The position numbers were made by a program, and so were the translations under genes. The notes below the pieces were generated by a model. The model had not been told where the DNA came from. It made no database searches and saw nothing but the letters and a program-made list of their open reading frames with translations. Shown one piece after another: positions 35,264 through 43,829 of a stretch of 64,000 nucleotides of DNA. Each line of letters opens with the position of its first letter. The stretch's first letter is position 1. The stretch comes from an uncultured Lachnospiraceae bacterium (GTDB lineage: Bacteria > Bacillota > Clostridia > Lachnospirales > Lachnospiraceae): assembly GCA_910583605.1 (NCBI GenBank), contig CAJTXN010000001.1:124001-188000 (forward strand), in the 5' to 3' direction.

Positions 35264-35317
35264 CTGTCCACCAAAAAGTTAGAGTGAAAAATCTAACCTT
35301 TGGAGGTCAGTTTTTTT
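35264..35317 (+). terminator. Long hairpin with T-run after the ArsC-like gene (IS-end-like)
   Basis: CTGTCCACCAAA (35264-35275) pairs with TTTGGAGGTCAG (35299-35310) at 10 of 12 positions, and inside it GTTAGA pairs with TCTAAC. Seven T follow. It works as a terminator. Its arms also resemble terminal repeats of IS3-type elements, so it may be a miniature insertion remnant. Confidence 0.65.
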
Positions 35318-35335
35318 GTTTTTTGAAAAAAGAAC

Positions 35336-35364
35336 TTGTGTTCTTTATGACTCTGTGTTACAAT
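35336..35364 (+). promoter_or_regulatory. Promoter of the radical SAM/DUF4130 operon
   Basis: TTGTGT (35336-35341), 17 bases, TACAAT (35359-35364). The start would fall near 35371, within or beside the LexA-type box. Confidence 0.7.
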
Positions 35365-35374
35365 GAAAACAGCA

Positions 35375-35386
35375 GAACATTTGTTC
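35375..35386. promoter_or_regulatory. LexA (DinR) box-like operator
   Basis: GAACATTTGTTC is a perfect GAAC-N4-GTTC site, the Firmicutes SOS box core (CGAACRNRYGTTYG). It sits 11 bases after the -10 element, where repressor binding would block the polymerase. It lies 12 bases before the first possible start codon of the DNA-repair-type radical SAM gene. Confidence 0.72.
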
Positions 35387-35397
35387 AGCGTGGTTGC

Positions 35398-36852
35398 ATG
35401 AGTGATAAGCTGAAAAAAATAAAAAGGAATATGCAGCCGGCTGGTTTTTCAGCATATTGTCCGGTCGGCTTCACAGGAATTGTGATATGCATGGGTATGA
35501 CAATGAATTATTGTGTTTCGGATACTATGCCTATGGCAGAAAAACTTGGAATACTGGCAGATGCGGCCAAATATGATGTGGCTTGTACCAGCAGCGGTGT
35601 GGAAAAAAACGGTGATGGTACAGGCATAGGAAATGCAATATCAGCCGGAATTTGTCATAGTTTTTCCTCTGATGGCAGATGTATTTCTTTGTTAAAGATA
35701 TTACTTACCAATGAATGTATCTTTGATTGTAAATATTGTATTAACCGTCGTTCCAATGATGTAGCAAGAGCTTCTTTTACTCCGAAGGAAATCTGCGATT
35801 TAACGATACAGTTTTATCGCAGAAATTATATTGAAGGATTATTTTTAAGTTCCGGTATACTGCGCTCTCCGGATTATACCATGGAGTTAATTTATCAGAC
35901 GGTATTTCTGCTGCGGACGGAATATAATTTTCAGGGATATATTCATGTAAAAGCAATTCCGGGAGCAGATAAAAAACTAATTTATCAGGCAGGTTTACTG
36001 GCAGACCGTATGAGCGTTAACTTGGAACTTCCTACAGCGGAAGGACTACGGGAATTAGCGCCGAATAAGACAAGAGACAAGATTTTGAAACCTATGAAAC
36101 TGATACGGAACGGTATTATTGAAAGTAAAAATGAAATTACGATTTATAAAAAATCCCGGCAATTTGTACCGGCGGGGCAATCTACACAAATGATCGTAGG
36201 AGCTACCCGGGAGAATGATTATCAGATCATGACAATTGCCGAAGCATTATATAATCAATATAATTTAAAACGTGTGTTTTATTCTGCATTTGTCCGGGTC
36301 AATGACGATACATCTTTGCCGGTACTTAAAGAGGGACCGCCGCTGCTTAGGGAACACCGGTTGTATCAGGCAGATTTTCTTTTACGGTATTATGGTTTCA
36401 GAACCAGTGAGCTGTTAAGCGAGGAAAGACCAAATTTTAATGTACTGCTGGACCCTAAATGCAACTGGGCTCTGGGACATCTGGAATTATTTCCTATGGA
36501 AATAAACCGGGCGGATTATTCACAGTTATTAAGAATTCCGGGAATAGGAGTAAAAAGTGCCCAGCGGATCGTAAAAGCAAGAAGAAGCGGAAATCTGGGT
36601 TTTGATGATTTAAAGAAGATGGGAGTGGTATTAAAAAGAGCTTTATATTTTATAACATGTAATGGGAAAATGATGTATAACACAAAGATAGAGGAAAACT
36701 ATATAAGCAGAAATCTGCTGTCACCCAAAGAGTTATATCCTTTTTCGAAGGATAGTGTGACCTATCGTCAGTTAAATCTGTTTGATGATATGTCAGACGG
36801 CGGTAATGAATTTTATATGAAAAGCAGGGAACGGTCATGTATGAATGGATAA
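35398..36852 (+). CDS. Putative DNA modification/repair radical SAM protein (TIGR03916 type)
   Basis: A radical SAM enzyme with the cluster motif CIFDCKYC (CX3CX2C) in LLTNECIFDCKYCINRRS and a C-terminal helix-hairpin-helix DNA-binding part (LLRIPGIGVKSAQRIVKARR). This agrees with the family named rSAM_link_UDG, always paired with the DUF4130/TIGR03915 protein, as here with a 16-base overlap. Substrate and product are unknown. ATG at 35398 lies just after the LexA-type box but lacks a good ribosome site; ATG at 35527 or 35533 (MAEKLGILADAAKYDV), where the family usually begins, is an alternative. The box suggests induction by DNA damage. Confidence 0.88.
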   Translation: MSDKLKKIKRNMQPAGFSAYCPVGFTGIVICMGMTMNYCVSDTMPMAEKLGILADAAKYDVACTSSGVEKNGDGTGIGNAISAGICHSFSSDGRCISLLKILLTNECIFDCKYCINRRSNDVARASFTPKEICDLTIQFYRRNYIEGLFLSSGILRSPDYTMELIYQTVFLLRTEYNFQGYIHVKAIPGADKKLIYQAGLLADRMSVNLELPTAEGLRELAPNKTRDKILKPMKLIRNGIIESKNEITIYKKSRQFVPAGQSTQMIVGATRENDYQIMTIAEALYNQYNLKRVFYSAFVRVNDDTSLPVLKEGPPLLREHRLYQADFLLRYYGFRTSELLSEERPNFNVLLDPKCNWALGHLELFPMEINRADYSQLLRIPGIGVKSAQRIVKARRSGNLGFDDLKKMGVVLKRALYFITCNGKMMYNTKIEENYISRNLLSPKELYPFSKDSVTYRQLNLFDDMSDGGNEFYMKSRERSCMNG

Positions 36853-37604
36853 TCTATTGTGAAGATTCTCTGGAGGGAGTCTTCACTGCAATTTATGAAA
36901 CATATGAATTTAAGTATAACCATGAAAGAACTTACATTCAGGCAGGGGAAATTTCAAACTATAAGCTGGCTGAGCATACCCGGTATTCCGAAGCTGATCC
37001 GGAGAAAACCCGAAAAGTTGCAGGAACCGTTCTTCGGGAGTTCGGAATGGATTGCTATAAATTAATATGCAGGGCATTGGCAAGCTATGAAGAATTTAAG
37101 GCGGATTCCGTTTATCATATGATTGTACATGGACTTTCAATGAAAAAACGTAGAAATCTTCTGAATGATTTATCCAATTCCTATATTTTAAATGTTTTTA
37201 AAATGAAAATTGAAGTGTGCAATGAGATTCATCATTTGTACGGTTTTTTAAGATTTACAGAGATAGAGAACGGTCTGCTGTTAGCAAAAATCGGTCCGAA
37301 AAATAATATCATTACATTTCTGGCGGCTCATTTTGAAGACCGGTTTCCTTTGGAGAATTTTGCGATTTATGATGAAACCAGAGAATTATTTGCGGTTCAT
37401 CCTGCGGGAAAACAGTTTATTATTGTAATCGGAGAAAAAATTGATGAAAATGTATTTAATCATATTTCCCGGGAGGAAGAACTTTATCAGGAGTTGTTTA
37501 AAACCTTCTGGAAATGTATTGCCATTCAGGGACGAAAAAACCAAAAGCTTCAGACGCAGATGCTGCCGTTACGATTTAGAGACTATATGATGGAGTTTCG
37601 CTGA
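36837..37604 (+). CDS. DUF4130 family protein paired with radical SAM (TIGR03915)
   Basis: A 255-residue protein of the SAM-linked family TIGR03915, with a C-terminal region (NGLLLAKIGPKNNIITFLAAHFEDRFPLENF) typical of DUF4130 and sometimes compared with uracil-DNA glycosylases. It overlaps the radical SAM gene by 16 bases, so the two are coupled and probably form one repair or modification unit. Segments such as ASYEEFKADSVYHMI and MKKRRNLLNDLSN are helical. Its 3' end overlaps the convergent flippase gene by 36 bases. Activity is not established from sequence. Confidence 0.85.
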   Translation: MYEWIIYCEDSLEGVFTAIYETYEFKYNHERTYIQAGEISNYKLAEHTRYSEADPEKTRKVAGTVLREFGMDCYKLICRALASYEEFKADSVYHMIVHGLSMKKRRNLLNDLSNSYILNVFKMKIEVCNEIHHLYGFLRFTEIENGLLLAKIGPKNNIITFLAAHFEDRFPLENFAIYDETRELFAVHPAGKQFIIVIGEKIDENVFNHISREEELYQELFKTFWKCIAIQGRKNQKLQTQMLPLRFRDYMMEFR

Positions 37605-39134
37605 AGATTTGGAATAATTATATTTATAACATACCAGAAGATATACAACAGTAATAATGACGGTTTCCACACCGATTTTCATAAATTCCTGAATTGAAGA
37701 ATGACAGTTTATAAATTTATTTATATAGTCTATACAAAAATGAAAGATTAAAAATGTTATTGTTGGAATCAGAAATGTATTCCATGCATTGACATGAAAT
37801 TTCACATATTTTTTTGCGGAAATATAATGTGAAATGGAACTGATGATACTGCTGACCAGTAATCCCATCAGATAACCTACAATCCCTATGTTGGGAATCA
37901 GTATAATGGTACAGAATAACTGAATCAGAGTCGTAACAATACTATGTATAAATGTTATATGAGTATATCCCAGGCCATTTAAAATACTTGCCAGTGTGGC
38001 AGTGATATATAAAAATGGACATAAGAATCCAAGGATACAGATATAAGTTCCTGAGGTAGTATTGTTAAAAAGCAGTATACCGATGGGATTGCCAAATATC
38101 ACAAATATTCCTGCACAATAAATTCCGAACAGACAGCAGAATTTTAAAGTATGATCGGAAGTATTGCTGATGTGGGAGGAATCATCGCTGTATTCTGCTT
38201 CGGCAATGGTTGGAAGGAGCATTAATGAGATGGAATTTACCAATGCTCCCGGAAACATGATCAAAGGCAGTACAAGTCCGAGGCAGATTCCGTAAAGACT
38301 TAAGGCTTCGGAGGAAGTCAGACCGTAACTGATCAGACAGAACGGAATCAGTATACTCTGTATGCTTTGAATAATGCTTAACATCAGCCTGTTTAATGTT
38401 AAAGGCAGGGAAAGTTTAAATATTTTCTTGAAATAATTTGTTTTAGGAAGTGAAATTTTATTATTTGCAATTTGTTTATCTGTACTGGAAATGCAATAAA
38501 CCGTATAAAGAACAGAAAATATTTCACCAATAAAAGAGCCGATAACAGCGGTTTCCGGTGTTATGGCAATTCCTTTTTCATAACAGATCTGAATAATGAT
38601 CCAGATGGAAAGTACACGGGTACATTGCTCAATTAATTGGGACCAGGCAGGAATGGAAGCTTTTTTAATTCCAAGATAATAACCGCAGATGCAGGAATGA
38701 ATACTTGCCAGCGGTATGGTAATACTCATCCAGCGAATCAGGTTTTTACAGCGCTCTTCTGCCAGAATCCGTGTAGAAATAAATTCATTATTAAAATAAA
38801 CAAACATTGCAATAATAACAGATATGGATAATGACATTATTAAACCGGTTTTTAAGATTTGCATGGAAGATTTTTTATTTTTGGCATTTGTAGATGCCAC
38901 CAGTTTTGAAATTGATAATTCATATCCGCTTGTACACAGGGAATAACAGATGGCCTGTATTGGAAAAATTAACTGATAAATTCCGATTCCTTCTGCACCA
39001 ATACACCGGGATAGGAATATTCTAAAGAAGAAGCCGATAATCCGGGTGAGTATGCCTGCAAAGGTAAGGATGAAAGTTCCTTTAATGATTGGATTATTTT
39101 TATATTTTAAAATGGATGTATTATTTGAATTCAT
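37569..39134 (-). CDS. MOP-superfamily flippase, SpoVB/MurJ-like
   Basis: A 521-residue membrane protein with about 14 hydrophobic segments, of the polysaccharide transporter/MATE-like MOP superfamily. FILTFAGILTRIIGFFFRIFLSRCIGAEGIGIYQLIFPI at the N-terminus is typical of the SpoVB subgroup (stage V sporulation protein B), and FPGALVNSISLMLLPTIAEA is the second characteristic segment. Such proteins move lipid-linked cell-wall or polysaccharide precursors across the membrane. It is the only minus-strand gene of this block and ends inside the DUF4130 gene by 36 bases. Whether it serves spore cortex or another glycan is not decided. Confidence 0.88.
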   Translation of the reverse strand: MNSNNTSILKYKNNPIIKGTFILTFAGILTRIIGFFFRIFLSRCIGAEGIGIYQLIFPIQAICYSLCTSGYELSISKLVASTNAKNKKSSMQILKTGLIMSLSISVIIAMFVYFNNEFISTRILAEERCKNLIRWMSITIPLASIHSCICGYYLGIKKASIPAWSQLIEQCTRVLSIWIIIQICYEKGIAITPETAVIGSFIGEIFSVLYTVYCISSTDKQIANNKISLPKTNYFKKIFKLSLPLTLNRLMLSIIQSIQSILIPFCLISYGLTSSEALSLYGICLGLVLPLIMFPGALVNSISLMLLPTIAEAEYSDDSSHISNTSDHTLKFCCLFGIYCAGIFVIFGNPIGILLFNNTTSGTYICILGFLCPFLYITATLASILNGLGYTHITFIHSIVTTLIQLFCTIILIPNIGIVGYLMGLLVSSIISSISHYISAKKYVKFHVNAWNTFLIPTITFLIFHFCIDYINKFINCHSSIQEFMKIGVETVIITVVYLLVCYKYNYSKSSAKLHHIVSKS

Positions 39135-39245
39135 GTGTCCTCAAATAACTGTTTTATGAAAATATATGATTTTATTTATATATATATGCAGTGAAAACTG
39201 TTTTTTGTGATCTGGACGGTAGGATTTGTGTCAGGAGGGGTGTTT

Positions 39246-40430
39246 ATGGAAGAAAGCCATGATATGATATATCTGGATAATGCGGCAACAACTATGACGT
39301 ATAAAGAAGTTGTGGATGATATGATGGATTATTTTACGGAATTATACGGCAATCCATCCAGTGTATATGAATTTGCAGGAAAGAGCAGGAAGGCAATTGA
39401 AGATGCAAGAAGTCTGATTGCAGATACACTGGGGGCAAAGAAAGAAGAAATATATTTTACTGCCGGAGGAACCGAATCTGATAACTGGGCATTACGTTCT
39501 GTTTCAAAAGAATATGGCAGTAAAGGAAAACACATTATTACCTCCAGGATTGAACATCCTGCAATTATGAATACTGCAGGAAATTTAGAGGAGCTGGGAT
39601 TTGATGTAACGTATGTGAATGTTGATGAAAACGGTTTCATTAAGCTTAATGAACTGGAACGGGCAATCAGAAAGGATACCATATTAATATCGATGATGGC
39701 GGCCAACAATGAAATCGGAACCCTTCAGCCAATCCGGGAAATCGGAAGAATCGCCAGAAAAAATAATATTGTATTTCATACGGATGCGGTACAAATGTAT
39801 GGACAATTGCCGATTGATGTAAATGAATACAACATTGATATGTTAAGTGCAAGTGCCCATAAATTTCACGGACCGAAAGGTGTCGGTTTCCTTTATGTAA
39901 GGGAATCCGTACCAATATCTTCGTTTATTTTTGGCGGCGGACAGGAGAGTCATAAACGGGCAGGTACCCAGAATGTTCCGGGCATCGTTGGAATGGCATC
40001 GGCGGCAAAGATTGTTCATAAACATATGGAAGAAAAAAGAATACAGGAAACCCGGCTGCGGAATTATTTTATCAACCGGATTTTAAGGGAAATTCCGTTT
40101 TCGAGATTAAACGGAGACCGGAACAGAAGGCTTCCCGGAAATGTTAATATCAGTTTTCAGTTTGTAGATGCTTCGGAACTGCTGGCATCCCTGGATATGA
40201 AAGGGATTTGTGCATCCAGCGGTTCGGCCTGTTCCAGTCACAGCACAAAACCTTCCCATGTACTGGAAGCCATCGGACTGCCGGAGAATCTGATATATTC
40301 TACCATTCGAATGACACTTTCTGAAACTACCACAAAAGAGCAGCTGGATTATGTGGTTGAAGTACTGAAAGAGATTAGCAGTGAATATCGGGAAAATTCC
40401 AGTGAATATGCGGAATGTTTTGCAATTTGA
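39246..40430 (+). CDS. Cysteine desulfurase (NifS/IscS-like)
   Basis: A pyridoxal-phosphate enzyme that takes sulfur from cysteine. The 394 residues include MIYLDNAATTMTYKEV, the PLP lysine in ASAHKFHGPKGVGFL, and the sulfur-carrying Cys in SGSACSSHSTKPSHVL, with a loop length of the IscS/NifS type. ATG at 39246 follows AGGAGGGG; an ATG at 39207 lacks such a site. mnmA follows 65 bases later, so this desulfurase probably feeds tRNA 2-thiolation. No iscU is adjacent. Confidence 0.94.
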   Translation: MEESHDMIYLDNAATTMTYKEVVDDMMDYFTELYGNPSSVYEFAGKSRKAIEDARSLIADTLGAKKEEIYFTAGGTESDNWALRSVSKEYGSKGKHIITSRIEHPAIMNTAGNLEELGFDVTYVNVDENGFIKLNELERAIRKDTILISMMAANNEIGTLQPIREIGRIARKNNIVFHTDAVQMYGQLPIDVNEYNIDMLSASAHKFHGPKGVGFLYVRESVPISSFIFGGGQESHKRAGTQNVPGIVGMASAAKIVHKHMEEKRIQETRLRNYFINRILREIPFSRLNGDRNRRLPGNVNISFQFVDASELLASLDMKGICASSGSACSSHSTKPSHVLEAIGLPENLIYSTIRMTLSETTTKEQLDYVVEVLKEISSEYRENSSEYAECFAI

Positions 40431-40495
40431 GAAAAGTATGTTATAATCTTCATTTGAAAAGCATATATACGGTACAATTACGATAGGAAAGGTTA

Positions 40496-41611
40496 ATGAT
40501 ACTAAGCATGAGTGATCAAAAGAACGGAAAAAAGGTCGTTGTAGGCATGTCAGGCGGTGTAGATTCATCTGTGGCAGCATATTTATTAAAAGAACAGGGA
40601 TATGATGTAATAGGAGCAACTATGCAGATCTGGCAGGATGAACCGGATTATGATTTGGATAATGAGGGTGGCTGTTGTGGTCTGAGTGCTGTGGAGGATG
40701 CCAGACGGGTGGCGCAGATGCTGGATATTCCGTATTATGTCATGAACTTCAAAAAGGAATTTAAATCAAACGTTATAGACTATTTTATAAATGAATATTT
40801 AAACGGAAGAACACCGAATCCTTGTATTGCCTGCAACCGATATGTAAAATGGGAAGCACTGCTTCAAAGGAGTTTGTCAATTGGAGCAGATTATATTGCA
40901 ACGGGACATTATGCAAGAATTGATCAGTTGAAAAATGGAAGATATGCACTTAGAACATCGGCTACGGCAGCAAAAGATCAGACATATGCATTATATAATC
41001 TTACACAGTTTCAATTGGAACATACATTAATGCCTGTAGGAGAGTATACAAAAGAGCAGATCAGGGAAATTGCAGCAGAACTTAATCTGAATGTGGCCAA
41101 TAAACCGGACAGTATGGAGATATGTTTTATACCGGACAATAATTATGCTTCTTTTATAAGGCAGAATACAGGAAAAGAAATTCTGCCGGGTAATTTTGTT
41201 GACAGAACCGGAGCGGTGATTGGCAGACATGAAGGAATTACAAACTATACGGTAGGACAACGAAAAGGACTGAATCTTTCCATGGGCAGACCGGTATTTG
41301 TTACCGAAATTCGTCCGGACACAAATGAGGTGGTTATTGGAGATGATAAAGACGTGCTGACAGACAGGCTCACAGGCGAGCGGATTAATTTTATGTCGGA
41401 ACCTGATGTAGATGAAACGAAAAAATATACAGCTAAAATCAGATATAGTCATAAGGCTGTGCCGTGTTATGTTAAGCGAACAGATAAAGATAAAATAGAA
41501 TGTGAATTTGAAGAACCTGTAAGAGCTGTAACACCAGGACAGGCTGTGGTAATCTATGATGGCGAATATGTTGCGATGGGTGCCACCATCTGCAGGGCAA
41601 AGAAGGAGTAA
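40496..41611 (+). CDS. mnmA: tRNA-specific 2-thiouridylase
   Basis: Adds sulfur to U34 of tRNAs for Lys, Glu and Gln. The 371-residue protein has the PP-loop VGMSGGVDSSVAAYLL, the GCCGLSAVEDARRVA segment, and the two catalytic cysteines in TPNPCIACNRYVKW and MEICFIPDNNY. PVFVTEI and the C-terminal beta domain are complete. ATG at 40496 follows AGGAAAGG; an ATG at 40508 is possible. It is paired with the cysteine desulfurase upstream, its sulfur donor. Confidence 0.95.
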   Translation: MILSMSDQKNGKKVVVGMSGGVDSSVAAYLLKEQGYDVIGATMQIWQDEPDYDLDNEGGCCGLSAVEDARRVAQMLDIPYYVMNFKKEFKSNVIDYFINEYLNGRTPNPCIACNRYVKWEALLQRSLSIGADYIATGHYARIDQLKNGRYALRTSATAAKDQTYALYNLTQFQLEHTLMPVGEYTKEQIREIAAELNLNVANKPDSMEICFIPDNNYASFIRQNTGKEILPGNFVDRTGAVIGRHEGITNYTVGQRKGLNLSMGRPVFVTEIRPDTNEVVIGDDKDVLTDRLTGERINFMSEPDVDETKKYTAKIRYSHKAVPCYVKRTDKDKIECEFEEPVRAVTPGQAVVIYDGEYVAMGATICRAKKE

Positions 41612-41678
41612 AATCCCGGACAGTCTGTTTTTATCAGGCAGATATTTCAGGGAACTCTGAGATAGATGGAGGTAAGAA

Positions 41679-42683
41679 ATGAAAAAGTTTGCAGAGAAAT
41701 GTATACAGAAAATAAAATGGTGCGTTTCTAAAATAACATATAAAATGATAATGCTGGTAATCGGTATCATACTTCTGGTAATTGTTTATACGTCCTTTAA
41801 AGTCAATATTAATCATCAGATAAATGATAATACAAAAGTATATTTGTCTTCGGTTTTGGATGAGAGTCTTGACAGGGTTGGGATTAAGGTTAATGAAGAA
41901 ATCAACATCTTAAAGACTATTGCGGCAATATTTAATAATGAAGAGGATTTAAACGGGGAAGCAGCAAAACAACATCTCATGGAACAGATGAAATTACATG
42001 GGTTTCTTGGAATTCATCTTACAGATAAAACAGGAAACACCATTACATCTATCGGATATGCATCGACAGGAGCAGTCGCGGACTATATGAAACCATGTAT
42101 GGAACAGGGATATTGTATTTCTTCTGTGATTTGGAATGACAATGATAAAGAAGAGTATATTGATTTGTCGGTACCTTTGTATTATCAGAATGAAAACATA
42201 GGAACTTTGGTATGCAGTTATGATATGAATGAATTTACGGAGATTATCGACAGTTCTTATTTTGAAAAAATCGGTACAACCTTTATATCACAGAAAGACG
42301 GTACATTGATTTCACGTCCGGAATCTATCGGAAATAATACAAACCTGTTCAAAATGCTGGATTCCATTAATACATACAATGAAAAGTCAATATTAAAACT
42401 TAAGAATTCCATTCAGAACGGAGAATCCGGAATCATTTCTTTTGGAAGTGGAAAATATAAAAGATATATCTGTTATAAAGTGATACCGGAAACCTTATGG
42501 TATTCGGTATCCATTATTTCAGGATCTGCCATTGAGCCGCTTGCAAAGAAAATTTCAAAATTATCAATGGTGCTCGCCATGGAAACGGTGGCTATATGTG
42601 CATTTTATATCTGTGTAATCATAATCGTTGAATATAAAAGATATAAAACAGGGCGGAAGCTTGGCCGGAAAACAGATATTTGA
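41679..42683 (+). CDS. Membrane dCache sensor protein without output domain
   Basis: A 334-residue protein with a basic cytoplasmic start, a membrane segment at about 24-44, an extracytoplasmic dCache-like sensor region (about 45-295; conserved-looking pieces are GFLGIHLTDKTGNTITS, IDLSVPLYYQNENIGTLVCSYD and ISQKDGTLISRPE) and a second membrane segment at about 297-320. Only about 14 residues follow. Such sensors are usually joined to GGDEF, EAL, kinase or methyl-accepting domains. Here a terminator follows the stop at once, so it is either a lone sensor or the remnant of a diguanylate cyclase. GGAGGT precedes the ATG. Confidence 0.8.
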   Translation: MKKFAEKCIQKIKWCVSKITYKMIMLVIGIILLVIVYTSFKVNINHQINDNTKVYLSSVLDESLDRVGIKVNEEINILKTIAAIFNNEEDLNGEAAKQHLMEQMKLHGFLGIHLTDKTGNTITSIGYASTGAVADYMKPCMEQGYCISSVIWNDNDKEEYIDLSVPLYYQNENIGTLVCSYDMNEFTEIIDSSYFEKIGTTFISQKDGTLISRPESIGNNTNLFKMLDSINTYNEKSILKLKNSIQNGESGIISFGSGKYKRYICYKVIPETLWYSVSIISGSAIEPLAKKISKLSMVLAMETVAICAFYICVIIIVEYKRYKTGRKLGRKTDI

Positions 42684-42711
42684 AAAAAGAACCCTTTAAG
42701 GGTTCTTTTTT
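42684..42711. terminator. Bidirectional terminator between the dCache gene and the PHP phosphatase
   Basis: AAAAAGAACCC and GGGTTCTTTTT form a perfect stem around a TTTAA loop. Its A and T flanks allow termination in both directions, and it lies between converging genes. Confidence 0.9.
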
Positions 42712-42718
42712 CAATACG

Positions 42719-43540
42719 TTATATTTTAAGAAAAACAGGTTTTCTTTTTATGAAAATAGTATAATATCTGAAACCACAGGTTTCCAAAACAGATACGGTA
42801 CGGCTAAAGTTTTCGGCGATACATTCCGGGGTATGGGCATCGGAACCGATAGTGATGATTTCACCGCCTAACGTTCTGTACCGTTTAAGAATATCCGGAT
42901 GCGGGTTAGGAAAATCCAGACCGGAGCGGAAGCCGCCGGAATTAATTTCAATGCCTTTTCCGGATTGAATCAGTTTTTTTAATATTTCATCAATAATAGA
43001 AGCATATCGGGAATAAGAGTAGTTTTTGGATTTATTCGGGGAATATCTGACTACATAGTCAATATGACCATACACGTCAAAGTTATGACATGTATCCAGA
43101 TTTTCCAAAATGGATTCAAAATATTCCATAAAAGCCTCTGAATCGGACCGATGATCAAAATATTCCGGATAGTAGGGGTCCTTCCGATGGATCAGATGGG
43201 AGGAACCGATAATAAAGTCATATGGGTGACGGCTGATAAACAGATTCAGAAGTTCTGCCTTGTCCGGTTCAAGTCCGGTTTCAACTCCGATCATTATCTG
43301 GATTTGGTCTGCATATTGTTCGGACAGACGGGTTACGGTATCAAAGTAGGTATCACCGTCTAATTCATAATCCTTCGGATTGTCATACGGATAGTCAAAA
43401 TCCAGGTGATCTGTAATACATATGGCAGATAACCCCTTTTGGATTGCCTGTTCGATCATTGCGGAAACCGGAGCATGGCTGTCTCCGGAAAATTCTGTAT
43501 GCATGTGAAAATCACATGGCAATTCTATATGCCTTTTCAT
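42719..43540 (-). CDS. hisK: PHP-family histidinol-phosphatase
   Basis: A 273-residue PHP-domain phosphatase. Metal-binding motifs are DFHMHTEFSGDSH, ITDHLDF, IGVETGLE, IGSSHLIHRKD, VYGHIDYVVRY and IGSDAHTPE, the set found in HisK-type histidinol-phosphate phosphatases. ATG at 43540 is preceded by AAGGA; an ATG at 43558 would precede that site. No his genes adjoin it, so another phosphoester substrate cannot be excluded. It converges on the dCache gene with a shared terminator. Confidence 0.85.
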   Translation of the reverse strand: MKRHIELPCDFHMHTEFSGDSHAPVSAMIEQAIQKGLSAICITDHLDFDYPYDNPKDYELDGDTYFDTVTRLSEQYADQIQIMIGVETGLEPDKAELLNLFISRHPYDFIIGSSHLIHRKDPYYPEYFDHRSDSEAFMEYFESILENLDTCHNFDVYGHIDYVVRYSPNKSKNYSYSRYASIIDEILKKLIQSGKGIEINSGGFRSGLDFPNPHPDILKRYRTLGGEIITIGSDAHTPECIAENFSRTVSVLETCGFRYYTIFIKRKPVFLKI

Positions 43541-43702
43541 ATTCGTCCTTCTTTCCATCAGTATTATCAGGTTATGGCTGTCTAAATTCCTACCATACCA
43601 TAATTATTGGAAAAAATCCATAAAATGCGCATAAAAACAGGAGATATGGTAATAATAACAAAAAGAGAAAGGGATATAAAGGAAAATTTGGTAAAATTAT
43701 GC

Positions 43703-43731
43703 TTGATATTTTGAGACAAATTAGGTAAAAT
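43703..43731 (+). promoter_or_regulatory. Promoter of gapA
   Basis: TTGATA (43703-43708), 17 bases, TAAAAT (43726-43731). The leader before gapA is about 90 bases; no operator was recognised in it. The rest of 43541-43702 is AT-rich and holds no gene. Confidence 0.75.
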
Positions 43732-43829
43732 ACACCTAGGTTATTTATTCGTGATGGAGGCGAGACTGTCCTGCGTCAAATATTTAACAATCTTTTTAAA
43801 TTTAATATAACTTTAGGAGGAACTTAAAA

